Shown here: positions 1 to 7,515 of the stretch, piece after piece
Layout of the letters: the number at the start of each line of letters is the position of its first letter
How positions within the stretch are numbered: position 1 is the stretch's first letter
DNA from: Micromonospora chersina
GTDB lineage: Bacteria > Actinomycetota > Actinomycetes > Mycobacteriales > Micromonosporaceae
Direction of reading: 5' to 3'
Assembly: GCF_900091475.1 (NCBI RefSeq)
Contig: NZ_FMIB01000002.1
Coordinates: forward strand, 4,650,001 to 4,714,000
Length of the DNA: 64,000 nucleotides
Program-made: the position numbers and the translations under genes
The notes under the pieces: generated by a model
The model's database searches: none
The model's input: only the letters and a program-made list of their open reading frames with translations
What the model was told of the DNA's origin: nothing

Positions 1-2676
1 CTCCCGGTCGCCGGCCGCCCCGGCGCCGAACTCGGTGCGCAGCGGCGTGGGGATGAGCGCGTACGGGGCCAGGGTGCCCTGCTCCGAGCCGGTCAGGTTC
101 AGCACCCGCGAGTACGGGGCCAGCTCGGGCATGGCGCAGAGCCGGGCCAGCGGGCCGGACGGGTCGAGCAGGGTCACCTGCACGCCCCTCCGGGCGGCCA
201 GGTAGCCCAGCGCGCCGAGCAGGGTGGACTTGCCGCCGCCCGGCTCGGCGACGAAGACGGCGAGGCCGGAGCGTTCGCGGACCTCCATGGGGAAGTGCAG
301 GTCGAGGAAGACCGGGCGGCGGCAGGTGCCGGCGGTACGGCCGATCAGGTCGCCGCGCCGGTCGCCGACGGTGGACGCCGCCTGGGGCAGCGCCGCGGCG
401 AGCAGGTTGACCGGCATCCGCCGGACGTAGCCGGTGTTGGCGATCGGCTCGCCGGGGATGAACTCGCGGGCCAGCCAGTCCTGGTTCTTCGGGTGCTGGA
501 GCGAGATGCGTAGCTCGCGCGAGTAGAGCTGGATGAGCCGGCGGGCGCGTTCCAGGCACTCCTCGCGGGTGCGGCCGCCGACCGCGATCCGGTGCCAGCC
601 GTGCGCGCGGGCCGAGTCCACCGGCAGGCCGGTGGTCATCTCGTCGCCGATCACCAGTGCCCGCTTGGCCAGTCGCTCCAGCTCCGGCGGGGCGTCGATG
701 CCGTGCTCGGCGTAGTCGAGCTGCTGGGAGCGGATCATCCGGAGCCGGTGTTCGAGGTTCCGGAAGGAGTCGCCGGGACCGAGGATGTCGACCCGGGTGG
801 AGAGCTCCATGGGCCACGGCAGCCGCTCGTGGAAGTGCAGCCACGGTTCGTGCCGCTCGGGGATCTCCAGCGGCTCCATCCGGCCGACCGCCAGCACGGC
901 CACGTGCCGCTCCTCGCCGGTCATCCGGTTGACCAGCTTGACCGTGGAGCCGTAGGGCGTGCGGTAGCGCTCGACCTGCTCGGTGAGGGCGAGAAGGTCG
1001 CCGCGTTCCCACCGGCCGTTGGTGATGGGGGAGAGCACGCCCGGCGGCGCCATGCAGAGCGCCACCGAGCGGTAGAGCAGCCACTCCAGCTCCTGCGCGG
1101 TGACCCGGCGGCCCCGCATGCCGAACGCGCCGAGCACCTCGTCGAACTGCTCGACGGTGCGGCCGAGCCGGCGCCGCTCGCCGTCCGCGGTGCCCCGGCC
1201 GAAGGTGCGCAGCAGCCGTTCGGTGAGCGAGTCGCCGAGGGACCGGCGGGCGAAGGTGACGCCCAGGTAGGTCTGCCCCTCGGCGTGGTTGACCGCCATG
1301 AGGTGCCGCTGCGCGGCGACGAGGTGGTCGGCCCAGCCGGTGGTGCCGGGCACGTCGGGCAGCGGGGCGGCGGTGTGCGCGTCGATGGTGCGGGCCCACT
1401 CGTCGGCCGGGAACGGCCGGGTGGTGCGGCGCAGGTGCAGCCGGAAGCCGGCCAGGCCGGCGTACTGCTCGGAGATCGCGGAGAGCAGCGCCTCGCGCTC
1501 GGCGTCGGGGCGGAACGCCCAGCGCACCTCGGGCAGCCAGTACCAGGCCGTCACCGTGTTGGGGGTGAAGGTGAGGTGACCGGCGATCTCGGTGATGGCC
1601 AGTTCGACCGAGGGGTCCCGGTCGCCGAACTTGATCTTCGGGGCACGGACCCGGACCGGCTTCGCCGGCTTGCCGCCGCGCTCCGGGGACCGCTGCCGGG
1701 GCGGGGCCACCTCCCGGCCGGACGGGGTGGCCAGCTCGCGCGCCTCGGGCCGGGGCTCCGCCGTCCGCCGGTCGCGCCGGCGGGCGGGGCGCTCGACCGC
1801 GGCCTCCGGCTCGGCCGGCTCCGGTTCGACGGTGGACCGCAGCGCCGGGAGCCGGTCGCCGACCTGGTGCGGCACCCGGGTACGGGCGGTCGGCGCCGGT
1901 TCGAGGGCGGGCTGCTCCGGCGCTTCGGGGATGGCGTGCGCCGCCGGGCGTGCGGCCTGGACCGCCTCGCGGGGCCGGCCCACGGGGCGGACGCCGGGCG
2001 CGCTCTCCCGGAACCGGGCGGCCGGCGGCTCGTCCTCGGGCCCGGCGGGCAGGGCCGGTGGCGGCAGGGGCCGCTCGACCGGCTCGACCTGGGCGGCGTG
2101 CTGGTGCGGGATCGGCAGGGGCGGGTCGACCGGCTCGACCGGGGTGGCGTGCTGGGACGGGACAGCCCGGGGCGGGTCGACCGGCTGGACCGGCTCGACC
2201 GGGGCGGTGTGCTGGGACGGGACGGTGCGGGGCGGTAGGGCCGGCTCGACCGGAGCGGCGTGCTGGTGCGGGATCGGCAGCGCCTCCCGGCCGATGCCGC
2301 GCCGGGGTGGCGCCACCACGGGCTCCACCGGGGTCGGCGGCCCGGCGGGCGGGTTGGCCGGCCGGCGGACGCGGGGCTGCGCGCCGCCGAAGAGGTCGAG
2401 GAACGGGGAGTCGATGTCGCCGCTGTCGGCGACCACCGGCTCCCGCTGCTCGCCGCGCGGGGCGACCACCGGCTCCCGCTGCTCGCCGCGCGGGGCGAGC
2501 GGACGGGGTGGCTGGAAGACCCCGACGCGACCGTGCTGAGGGCTGGTCACCAGGGCGGGGTCGAGGGTGACCTCGTCCAGCTCCTCGTCCGGTGGGTAGT
2601 CGAACGATCGCGCACGGTTACCGTAGGGCCCGGCCGGGCGTCCGGCCGGGGAACCCGGCGTGGAAGAGCGACTCAT
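1..2676 (-). CDS. VirB4-like type IV secretion ATPase (partial)
   Basis: Predicted VirB4/TraE-type motor ATPase of a conjugation or type IV secretion-like machine, acting at the inner face of the membrane. At least 892 residues are present and the C-terminus lies outside the window. Residues 1 to about 330 are Pro/Glu/Arg-rich and look disordered, with an exact 11-residue duplication at 61-82 and PVEPVDPP-type units at about 130-200. After about 340 the sequence looks folded, and a Walker A loop (AEPGGGKSTLL, Lys816) is visible. The ATG is the only good start: an in-frame TGA lies three codons upstream and a GAGG lies seven bases before it. It is the third gene of a minus-strand set after pilin-like and VirB3-like genes. 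The ATPase class is well supported; the machine's substrate is unknown. Confidence 0.75.
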   Translation of the reverse strand, partial: MSRSSTPGSPAGRPAGPYGNRARSFDYPPDEELDEVTLDPALVTSPQHGRVGVFQPPRPLAPRGEQREPVVAPRGEQREPVVADSGDIDSPFLDLFGGAQPRVRRPANPPAGPPTPVEPVVAPPRRGIGREALPIPHQHAAPVEPALPPRTVPSQHTAPVEPVQPVDPPRAVPSQHATPVEPVDPPLPIPHQHAAQVEPVERPLPPPALPAGPEDEPPAARFRESAPGVRPVGRPREAVQAARPAAHAIPEAPEQPALEPAPTARTRVPHQVGDRLPALRSTVEPEPAEPEAAVERPARRRDRRTAEPRPEARELATPSGREVAPPRQRSPERGGKPAKPVRVRAPKIKFGDRDPSVELAITEIAGHLTFTPNTVTAWYWLPEVRWAFRPDAEREALLSAISEQYAGLAGFRLHLRRTTRPFPADEWARTIDAHTAAPLPDVPGTTGWADHLVAAQRHLMAVNHAEGQTYLGVTFARRSLGDSLTERLLRTFGRGTADGERRRLGRTVEQFDEVLGAFGMRGRRVTAQELEWLLYRSVALCMAPPGVLSPITNGRWERGDLLALTEQVERYRTPYGSTVKLVNRMTGEERHVAVLAVGRMEPLEIPERHEPWLHFHERLPWPMELSTRVDILGPGDSFRNLEHRLRMIRSQQLDYAEHGIDAPPELERLAKRALVIGDEMTTGLPVDSARAHGWHRIAVGGRTREECLERARRLIQLYSRELRISLQHPKNQDWLAREFIPGEPIANTGYVRRMPVNLLAAALPQAASTVGDRRGDLIGRTAGTCRRPVFLDLHFPMEVRERSGLAVFVAEPGGGKSTLLGALGYLAARRGVQVTLLDPSGPLARLCAMPELAPYSRVLNLTGSEQGTLAPYALIPTPLRTEFGAGAAGDRE
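2079..2290. repeat. Imperfect 51/60-bp tandem repeats in the VirB4-like gene
   Basis: Four units, each beginning near CCGGCTCGAC, recur at steps of 51, 60 and 51 bp. They encode the proline-rich PVEPVDPP...PHQH units of the ATPase N-terminal tail. All steps are multiples of three, so copy-number change would keep the frame. Confidence 0.7.
2429..2494. repeat. Exact 33-bp tandem duplication in the VirB4-like gene
   Basis: Two identical adjacent 33-bp copies encode the 11-residue unit VAPRGEQREPV twice. Complete identity suggests a recent duplication. Confidence 0.85.
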
Positions 2677-2729
2677 GCGACCGCCTCACCCGCGTGGTTC
2701 GTCTGCGCCGTCTGCGTACGCCCGGTCAT
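2673..2729 (-). CDS. 18-codon bridging mini-ORF between VirB3-like and VirB4-like genes
   Basis: A short ORF (MTGRTQTAQTNHAGEAVA) fills the gap between two genes. Its ATG overlaps the TGA of the VirB3-like gene as ATGA, and its own TGA overlaps the ATG of the VirB4-like gene as ATGA. A strong GGGAGG (2737-2742, minus) sits seven bases before its ATG. That spacing is ideal for this ORF, and no other gene uses that site. The peptide is hydrophilic and matches nothing I recognise. The likely role is translational coupling rather than a functional peptide (inference). Confidence 0.5.
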   Translation of the reverse strand: MTGRTQTAQTNHAGEAVA

Positions 2730-3088
2730 GCCAGTTCCTCCCGGATCCTGATCCGGCTCGCGACGAGGCGCGGGTCGCGCAGTTCGGCGGCCGGCTCCCG
2801 GGTGCGCCGCCAGTCCGTCAGCGCGGTCCGGATGACCATGCGCGCCGGCCGGTCCGGGTCGACGTACCGGAAGATGAACGAGGTCGTCACGATGGCGAGC
2901 GAGATCTCCCAGGCGGGGAACAGCTCGACCTGGAGCGTGAACAACCAGTGGATGAACATGTAGAGGGGTACGAGCAGCATGAACAGGCCGTACTGGGCGT
3001 ACGGCAGGTGGACGGGAAGGGTGTAGCCGGGCGGCCCCAGGTAGACGAGGCGAGCCCGGTAGATGTCGTCGTCGGTGCGCAGCCGCAT
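2726..3088 (-). CDS. VirB3/PrgI-like small membrane protein
   Basis: A 120-residue protein with a soluble N-terminal stretch and two closely spaced hydrophobic segments at about 30-52 and 56-72 (GLFMLLVPLYMFIHWLF, then EISLAIVTTSFIF). A basic Arg-rich tail follows. The size, topology and position just before a VirB4-like ATPase fit the VirB3/PrgI/TcpE class of inner-membrane conjugation components. It begins 13 bases after the pilin-like gene and ends in an ATGA overlap with the 18-codon bridging ORF. Family assignment rests mainly on context and topology. Confidence 0.6.
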   Translation of the reverse strand: MRLRTDDDIYRARLVYLGPPGYTLPVHLPYAQYGLFMLLVPLYMFIHWLFTLQVELFPAWEISLAIVTTSFIFRYVDPDRPARMVIRTALTDWRRTREPAAELRDPRLVASRIRIREELA

Positions 3089-3101
3089 CGTCGCCCAACG
3101 C

Positions 3102-3416
3102 CTATTCGAAGATCAGCTTGATCAGGTAGTCGCCGACGAAGAAGAGTGTGGCGGCGCCCGCGATGAAGGCCAGCCCGATGATCGCGATGGCGGAGCTGGT
3201 CAGCACCTTGGAGATCTCGCCGCGGCTCGCTCGGCCGATGAAGATCACGCCGAGCACCGCGAGCAGGATCGGCGCGATCTTGCTCGCGAAGAAGGAGACG
3301 ACACCGTTTGTGTCGATGCCCTTGGGAGCCGGCTCGGCGAGTGGAGTCGACGCCAGGGTGTGGAGCGCGTGGTCGACGGCGGCGTACGCCGTCCCCATGA
3401 GCTCGATGGCGATCAC
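3102..3416 (-). CDS. Small two-helix membrane protein, VirB2/TrbC-pilin-like
   Basis: A 104-residue protein. A polar N-terminal part (residues ~1-45) is followed by two hydrophobic helices at about 46-62 (ILLAVLGVIFIG) and 70-97 (AIAIIGLAFIAGAATLFFVG), joined by a short basic loop. This is the layout of VirB2/TrbC pilin-like proteins. The GTG start is chosen over longer in-frame starts because GGGGAGG (3424-3430, minus) lies seven bases before it; the longer version adds an unlikely Arg-rich leader. It is first in the minus-strand set with the VirB3-like and VirB4-like genes. Assignment is by topology and neighbours, not by a diagnostic motif. Confidence 0.6.
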   Translation of the reverse strand: MIAIELMGTAYAAVDHALHTLASTPLAEPAPKGIDTNGVVSFFASKIAPILLAVLGVIFIGRASRGEISKVLTSSAIAIIGLAFIAGAATLFFVGDYLIKLIFE

Positions 3417-3423
3417 TGGAAAA

Positions 3424-3430
3424 CCTCCCC
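3424..3430 (-). promoter_or_regulatory. Ribosome binding site fixing the pilin-like start
   Basis: GGGGAGG on the minus strand, seven bases before the GTG. It decides this start over an in-frame start 76 codons further upstream. Confidence 0.7.
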
Positions 3431-3764
3431 AAGGTCGCGGCCGGCGGCGCCGCGGTGGTGCACGTGGGCAAAGCCTGGCGGGATGGTGCTCGTTCCACAC
3501 AGCGTCGACGACGCTGCGTTCGTCACCCACCACGAAGGGTGGTGAGCAATGGGGGGATTCGTCCCGCTTCGGCCCTCCCTCCAGGCTTCGCCATCTCGAT
3601 GCTGGGCAATTCCAAAGCGTACGGCCCGGCCACCTTTGCGACAACCCGCGAAGAGTCGACCCGGAACGGACCCGACGACCGATCGTACACCTGTTCCAAT
3701 CCGCACGTCAGGGGTGCCGTCCGGCGCGGTAGCCCGGGCCGCCGGAAGCGCTGCTGGCGACCGG

Positions 3765-3770
3765 TACTGT
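3765..3770 (+). promoter_or_regulatory. -10 box TACTGT for leaderless folP
   Basis: TACTGT lies seven bases before the folP GTG, and no ribosome binding site is present. This spacing puts the transcription start at or next to the start codon. Confidence 0.5.
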
Positions 3771-3777
3771 CGGGTCC

Positions 3778-4680
3778 GTGACCGATCTGGTACGGGCGGA
3801 GAACCCGGTGGTGATGGGCGTCCTCAACGTCACGCCCGACTCCTTCTCCGACGGCGGCCGATACGCCGACCTCGACGCCGCCGTCGCACACGGAGTGCGA
3901 CTGCGGGCGGCCGGCGCGGACCTGATCGACGTGGGCGGCGAGTCCACCCGGCCGGGCGCCGACCGGGTCGACGCGGAGACCGAGATCGCCCGGGTGCTCC
4001 CGGTGATCCGCGAGCTGAGCGCCGCCGGCATCCCGGTCAGCATCGACACCAGCCGGGCCCGGGTGGCCGAGGCGGTCCTCGCCGTCGGCGCGGACGTGGT
4101 CAACGACGTCTCCGGCGGTCTCGCCGACCCGGACATGGCCCGGGTGGTCCGCGACGCCGGCTGCCCCTGGGTGCTCATGCACTGGCGGGGTCACTCCCGG
4201 GAGATGCGGGACCTGGCCCGCTACACCGACGTGGTGGCCGACGTGCGGGCCGAGCTGAGCCGGCGCGTCGACGAGGCGCTGGCCGCCGGTGTGGCCGCCG
4301 ACCGGATCATCGTCGACCCGGGGCTGGGCTTCGCGAAGACCGCCGCGCACAACTGGGAGTTGAGCGCCCGCCTGCCCGAGCTGGTCGACCTCGGCTTCCC
4401 GCTGCTGTTCGGGTCGAGCCGCAAGTCCTACCTGGGCCGGCTGCTCGCCGACCCGGACGGCAACCCCCGCCCCACCGCCGAGCGGGAGGCGGCCACGGTC
4501 GCCACCAGCGTGCTCGCCGTGGCGGCCGGCGCCTGGGGGGTACGCGTCCACGACGTCCGGGCCACCGCCGACGCGCTCGCCGTCTGGCGGGCCACCGGCC
4601 GCCCGCGCCTGGCCCGGCCCGCCGCCGCCGGGAACCGGGGACCGACCGGGCGATCCAGCACCGACGAGGGGGATCGATGA
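3778..4680 (+). CDS. folP: Dihydropteroate synthase
   Basis: Joins p-aminobenzoate to 6-hydroxymethyl-7,8-dihydropterin diphosphate to make dihydropteroate in folate synthesis; cytosolic; the target of sulfonamides. The 300 residues carry the family motifs: GVLNVTPDSFSDGG near 14-27, DVGGESTRPGA near 51-61, DPGLGFAK near 179-186, GSSRKS near 211-216 and VRVHDV near the C-terminus. The last ~30 residues are a polar tail. The GTG has no ribosome binding site but has a TACTGT box seven bases upstream, so the mRNA is probably leaderless. The stop overlaps folB as ATGA, starting a tightly coupled folP-folB-folK chain. Confidence 0.95.
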   Translation: MTDLVRAENPVVMGVLNVTPDSFSDGGRYADLDAAVAHGVRLRAAGADLIDVGGESTRPGADRVDAETEIARVLPVIRELSAAGIPVSIDTSRARVAEAVLAVGADVVNDVSGGLADPDMARVVRDAGCPWVLMHWRGHSREMRDLARYTDVVADVRAELSRRVDEALAAGVAADRIIVDPGLGFAKTAAHNWELSARLPELVDLGFPLLFGSSRKSYLGRLLADPDGNPRPTAEREAATVATSVLAVAAGAWGVRVHDVRATADALAVWRATGRPRLARPAAAGNRGPTGRSSTDEGDR

Positions 4681-5036
4681 CCGACCGGATCGAGCTGACC
4701 GGCCTGCGCGCGCACGGCCGGCACGGCGTCTACGACTTCGAACGCGCCCAGGGGCAGGAGTTCGTGGTCGACGCGGTGCTCGAACTCGACCTCGCCCCGG
4801 CCGCCGGCTCCGACGAGGTGACCGACACCGTGCACTACGGCGAGCTGGCCGAGAAGCTGGTCGCCGTGGTCACCGGCGAGCCGGTCAACCTCATCGAGAC
4901 GCTCGCCGATCGCCTTCTGGCGGTCTGCCTGGCCGAGCCGCTGGTGGCCGCCGCGACGGTCACCGTGCACAAGCCGGAGGCCCCGATCCCGCACACCTTC
5001 CGGGACGTGGCCGTGACGATGCGCCGTACCCGATGA
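4677..5036 (+). CDS. folB: Dihydroneopterin aldolase
   Basis: Cleaves 7,8-dihydroneopterin to 6-hydroxymethyl-7,8-dihydropterin and glycolaldehyde in the folate pathway. It is 119 residues, the normal length. Recognisable features are the N-terminal ELTGLRAHGRHGV block with the family's conserved Tyr/Glu region after it, the Thr-Val-His-Tyr-Gly stretch (TDTVHYGELAE), the LIETLADRL helix and a VHKPEAPI block near the end. The start codon overlaps the folP stop as ATGA, and its own TGA overlaps the folK ATG in the same way. Confidence 0.95.
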   Translation: MTDRIELTGLRAHGRHGVYDFERAQGQEFVVDAVLELDLAPAAGSDEVTDTVHYGELAEKLVAVVTGEPVNLIETLADRLLAVCLAEPLVAAATVTVHKPEAPIPHTFRDVAVTMRRTR

Positions 5037-5560
5037 GCCGGGCCCTGCTGTCGATCGGCAGCAACCTGGGCGACCGCCTCGCCCACCTGCGCGCGGCGGT
5101 CGCGTCGCTCGGGGACACCGTGCTGGTGGTCTCCGGCGTCTACGAGACTCCACCGTGGGGGGACGCCGACCAGCCCGCGTACCTCAACGCGGCGGTGCTG
5201 GTCGCGGACCCGGCGGCGACCCCCCACGACTGGCTGGCGCGGGCCCGGGCCGCCGAGGCGGCGGCCGGCCGCACCCGCGACCCGGAGCGGCGGTACGGGC
5301 CGCGCACCCTCGACGTGGACGTGATCGCGGTCTGGGACGCGGCCGGGGAGCCGGTGCTCAGCGAGGATCCCGAGCTGACCCTGCCGCACCCCCGGGCCCA
5401 CCTGCGCGCCTTCGTGCTGCGGCCCTGGATCGACATCGAGCCGCACGGCCGGCTGCCCGGCCACGGCTGGCTCACCGACCTGCTCAACGCCGAGCCACTC
5501 GCCTCCGACGCGCTGGAACTCGGTCCGCGCCCCGATCTGGCGTTAGAGTCGGACACATGA
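5033..5560 (+). CDS. folK: 2-amino-4-hydroxy-6-hydroxymethyldihydropteridine pyrophosphokinase
   Basis: Transfers diphosphate from ATP to 6-hydroxymethyl-7,8-dihydropterin, giving the folP substrate. It is 175 residues. HPPK motifs are clear: SIGSNLGDR at the start, VYETPPWG near 36-43, QPAYLNAAV, RTRDPERRYGPRTLDVDVI near 79-98 with the catalytic Asp pair, and LPHPRAHLRAFVL. It is coupled by ATGA to folB upstream. Its TGA overlaps the ATG of an 8-codon ORF that leads into the DUF3180 gene. Confidence 0.95.
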   Translation: MSRALLSIGSNLGDRLAHLRAAVASLGDTVLVVSGVYETPPWGDADQPAYLNAAVLVADPAATPHDWLARARAAEAAAGRTRDPERRYGPRTLDVDVIAVWDAAGEPVLSEDPELTLPHPRAHLRAFVLRPWIDIEPHGRLPGHGWLTDLLNAEPLASDALELGPRPDLALESDT

Positions 5561-5583
5561 CCCTGTGGAGCCGGACGGCATGA
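5557..5583 (+). CDS. 8-codon bridging mini-ORF between folK and DUF3180
   Basis: A tiny ORF (MTLWSRTA) has its ATG in an ATGA overlap with the folK stop and its TGA in an ATGA overlap with the DUF3180 ATG. A TAGAGT box lies seven bases before the ATG inside folK, but it may be coincidental. The arrangement repeats the 18-codon ORF between the VirB3-like and VirB4-like genes. Peptide function is unlikely; a role in ribosome hand-over is inferred. Confidence 0.35.
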   Translation: MTLWSRTA

Positions 5584-6110
5584 GCCAGGCGCAGTCCCCG
5601 CGCGACCCCCAGCGCTTCCGGATGGGTCCGACCCGGATCTCCACGCTGGTGGTGGCCGCTCTGGCCGCCGCCGCGCTCGCCTGGCTGCTGATCAGCACCT
5701 TCTACTACGAGGTGGCCCCCAGACTGCCCTGGCTGCCGGTGGTCACGCTGGCCGGCCTGGCCGTGCTGGAGGCCTACGCGGCGGTCAACACCCGCGGCCG
5801 CATCGAGCGCCGCCCCGGGCGGGATCCGGTGAACCCGCTGCTGGTCGCCCGGTTCGTGGTGCTGGCCAAGGCGTCCGCCCTGGCCGGGGCCATCTTCGCC
5901 GGCTTCTACGCCGGGCTGACCGCCTGGCTCTTCGTCGAGCGGACCAACGCCGCGATGAGCGACCGACCGGCCGGCGGGGGCGGGCTGATCGCCTCGCTCG
6001 CCCTGGTCGCGGCGGCGCTCTGGTTGGAGCGGTCCTGCCGGGTGCCCGAGCAGGAGGATGACGAGGACCGGGAGCCCGGCGACCGGGAGACCCCGCGCGG
6101 CCGGCTCTGA
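5580..6110 (+). CDS. DUF3180 family membrane protein
   Basis: A 176-residue membrane protein of unknown function that normally follows folK in actinobacteria. Four hydrophobic stretches are visible: STLVVAALAAAALAWLLIS, LPWLPVVTLAGLAVLEAYAAV, LVARFVVLAKASALAGAIFAGF, and LIASLALVAAALWLE after a short NAAMSDRPAGGG loop. A charged C-terminal tail rich in Glu/Asp/Arg follows. The ATG is preferred over a GTG five codons upstream because GGAG lies nine bases before it and it forms an ATGA with the 8-codon ORF. No enzymatic motif is seen. Confidence 0.85.
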   Translation: MSQAQSPRDPQRFRMGPTRISTLVVAALAAAALAWLLISTFYYEVAPRLPWLPVVTLAGLAVLEAYAAVNTRGRIERRPGRDPVNPLLVARFVVLAKASALAGAIFAGFYAGLTAWLFVERTNAAMSDRPAGGGGLIASLALVAAALWLERSCRVPEQEDDEDREPGDRETPRGRL

Positions 6111-6215
6111 TCCGGGGGTTCCCAGCACCTCCCCCCGCAGGTACCGTGCCTGGCGACCGGAGAGCAACGGCCGCCGCCGGTCCGCCCGCGCGTCGGACGG
6201 CTCGGCCGGCCATGT

Positions 6216-6221
6216 GGGAGG
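6216..6221 (+). promoter_or_regulatory. Ribosome binding site fixing the RbsC-like permease start
   Basis: GGGAGG, eight bases before the ATG at 6230. It excludes two longer in-frame starts, one of which overlaps this site. Confidence 0.7.
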
Positions 6222-6229
6222 CGCGGGCC

Positions 6230-7459
6230 ATGGCGTACGACGAGACGGGCCGGATCGCGCCGGTGGAGACGTCGTCCGGCGTGCCCGCGGCGGTGCTGGA
6301 GAACGTCTTCGACGACCCCTCCCACGGCGAGCCCGGCCGGGACCGGATCGCCGTGCACGTGGTCTGGGAGTTCCTGCTGCTGGTCGGGCTGGCCGCGGTG
6401 ACCTGGCTGCTCTGGCGGGAGGACGCGGACGCGCTGCGCGGCGGCGCGTTGAAGACGCTGCTTGTCGACGTGGCCGGGCTCGGGCTGCTCGCCCTGGCCG
6501 CCGGGCTCAGCCTGCGGGCCGCCGCGGTGAACCTGGCGATCGGGCCGGTCGCGCTGGCCGCCGCCCTGCACTTCGCCGAGCAGGGCGACCGCGGCGTACG
6601 CGAGGCGCTGCTCCCGGCGCTGGTGGTGGCGGCGCTCGGCGGGCTGGCGCTCGCCCTGGCCGTCGTGGTGCTGCACGTGCCCGGCTGGGCGGCCAGCCTG
6701 GCCGGCGCCGCGGCCGTGATCGTGTACATCGAGCGGCGGACCACCCCGGTTGTGGTCCAGGGCGGCTACGACCCCCGGCGCACCGCCCTCTACCTCTTCG
6801 TGGGCTTCGCCGCGGTCGCCGTCCTCGGCGGGCTCTTCGGCGCCATCAAACCGGTCCGCCGGCTGGTCGGGCGGTTCCGGCCGGTCGCCGACCCGGCCCG
6901 GCGGCGGGGTGCCGTGGCCGCCACGGTGACCGCGCTGGCGCTTATCGCCTCGACCGTGCTGGCCGTGCTCGGCGGTGTGCTGATCGCCGCCAACGGGGAC
7001 GGCCCGGTGGCGCCCGCCAGCGGGCTCGACTGGTCGGTCCTGGCGATCGGCGCGGTGATGCTCGGCGGCACCAGCGCGTACGGCCGGCGGGGCGGGATCT
7101 TCGGCACCCTGCTGGCGGTGTGTGCCGTGGAGGTCTTCCTGGCCTGGGCCGTGACGCAGGACTGGACGATCAGCCGCTGGGCGGTCGGCGGGGCCGCCCT
7201 CGGGGCCGGGCTGCTGGTCACCCGGCTGGTCGAGACGTTCGGCCGGCCGCGGCCGACGCCGCCGGGCGGGGTGCCGGCCCATCCCACCGGGCCGAGCGGC
7301 GACGGCACGATCAGCACCGGCTGGGCGCTGACCCCGTCGCCCGAGCCGGCCGACGCCTGGCCGTCGGTGCTGCCCGTCCGGGACACCGACACCGTCGACT
7401 CGTGGGAGTCGCCGCGCTGGGAGAGCGAGCCGCGCCGCTGGGACGCCGGGGACCGCTGA
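6230..7459 (+). CDS. RbsC-like permease-domain membrane protein, function unknown
   Basis: A 409-residue protein with 8-10 hydrophobic segments between about 40 and 330 and a soluble Pro/Ser/Trp-rich tail of about 75 residues. Two stretches resemble ABC permeases of the sugar/branched-chain amino acid type (BPD_transp_2). One is LSLRAAAVNLAIGPVALAA near 95, where RbsC-type proteins have 'NLSVGS'-like sequence. The other is the loop GGTSAYGRRGGIFGTLL near 280, close to the RbsC signature GGTS...GGxG...GTLLG. No cognate ATPase or binding protein is nearby, so transport is uncertain. The start is set by GGGAGG. Confidence 0.7.
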   Translation: MAYDETGRIAPVETSSGVPAAVLENVFDDPSHGEPGRDRIAVHVVWEFLLLVGLAAVTWLLWREDADALRGGALKTLLVDVAGLGLLALAAGLSLRAAAVNLAIGPVALAAALHFAEQGDRGVREALLPALVVAALGGLALALAVVVLHVPGWAASLAGAAAVIVYIERRTTPVVVQGGYDPRRTALYLFVGFAAVAVLGGLFGAIKPVRRLVGRFRPVADPARRRGAVAATVTALALIASTVLAVLGGVLIAANGDGPVAPASGLDWSVLAIGAVMLGGTSAYGRRGGIFGTLLAVCAVEVFLAWAVTQDWTISRWAVGGAALGAGLLVTRLVETFGRPRPTPPGGVPAHPTGPSGDGTISTGWALTPSPEPADAWPSVLPVRDTDTVDSWESPRWESEPRRWDAGDR

Positions 7460-7503
7460 GCCGACGGCGTGGCGTCCGGCGGGCCCGAGCTGATCTCGCC
7501 GGT

Positions 7504-7509
7504 TAGGCT
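7504..7509 (+). promoter_or_regulatory. -10 box TAGGCT for a leaderless gene
   Basis: TAGGCT six bases before the ATG at 7516. No ribosome binding site is visible. Confidence 0.5.
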
Positions 7510-7515
7510 CGCGGC

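Larger units (their letters stand above)
3417..3777. other. Divergent intergenic region before the secretion set and folP
   Basis: About 360 bases without a convincing gene. It holds the ribosome binding site of the pilin-like gene at one end and the folP -10 box at the other. Short imperfect hairpins are present, but I see no clear operator or RNA element. Confidence 0.5.

Noticed and set aside
1..3416. Integrative conjugative element or prophage boundary
   Set aside because: No integrase, relaxase, tRNA gene, attachment-site repeat or composition break is visible in the window; only three secretion-like genes.
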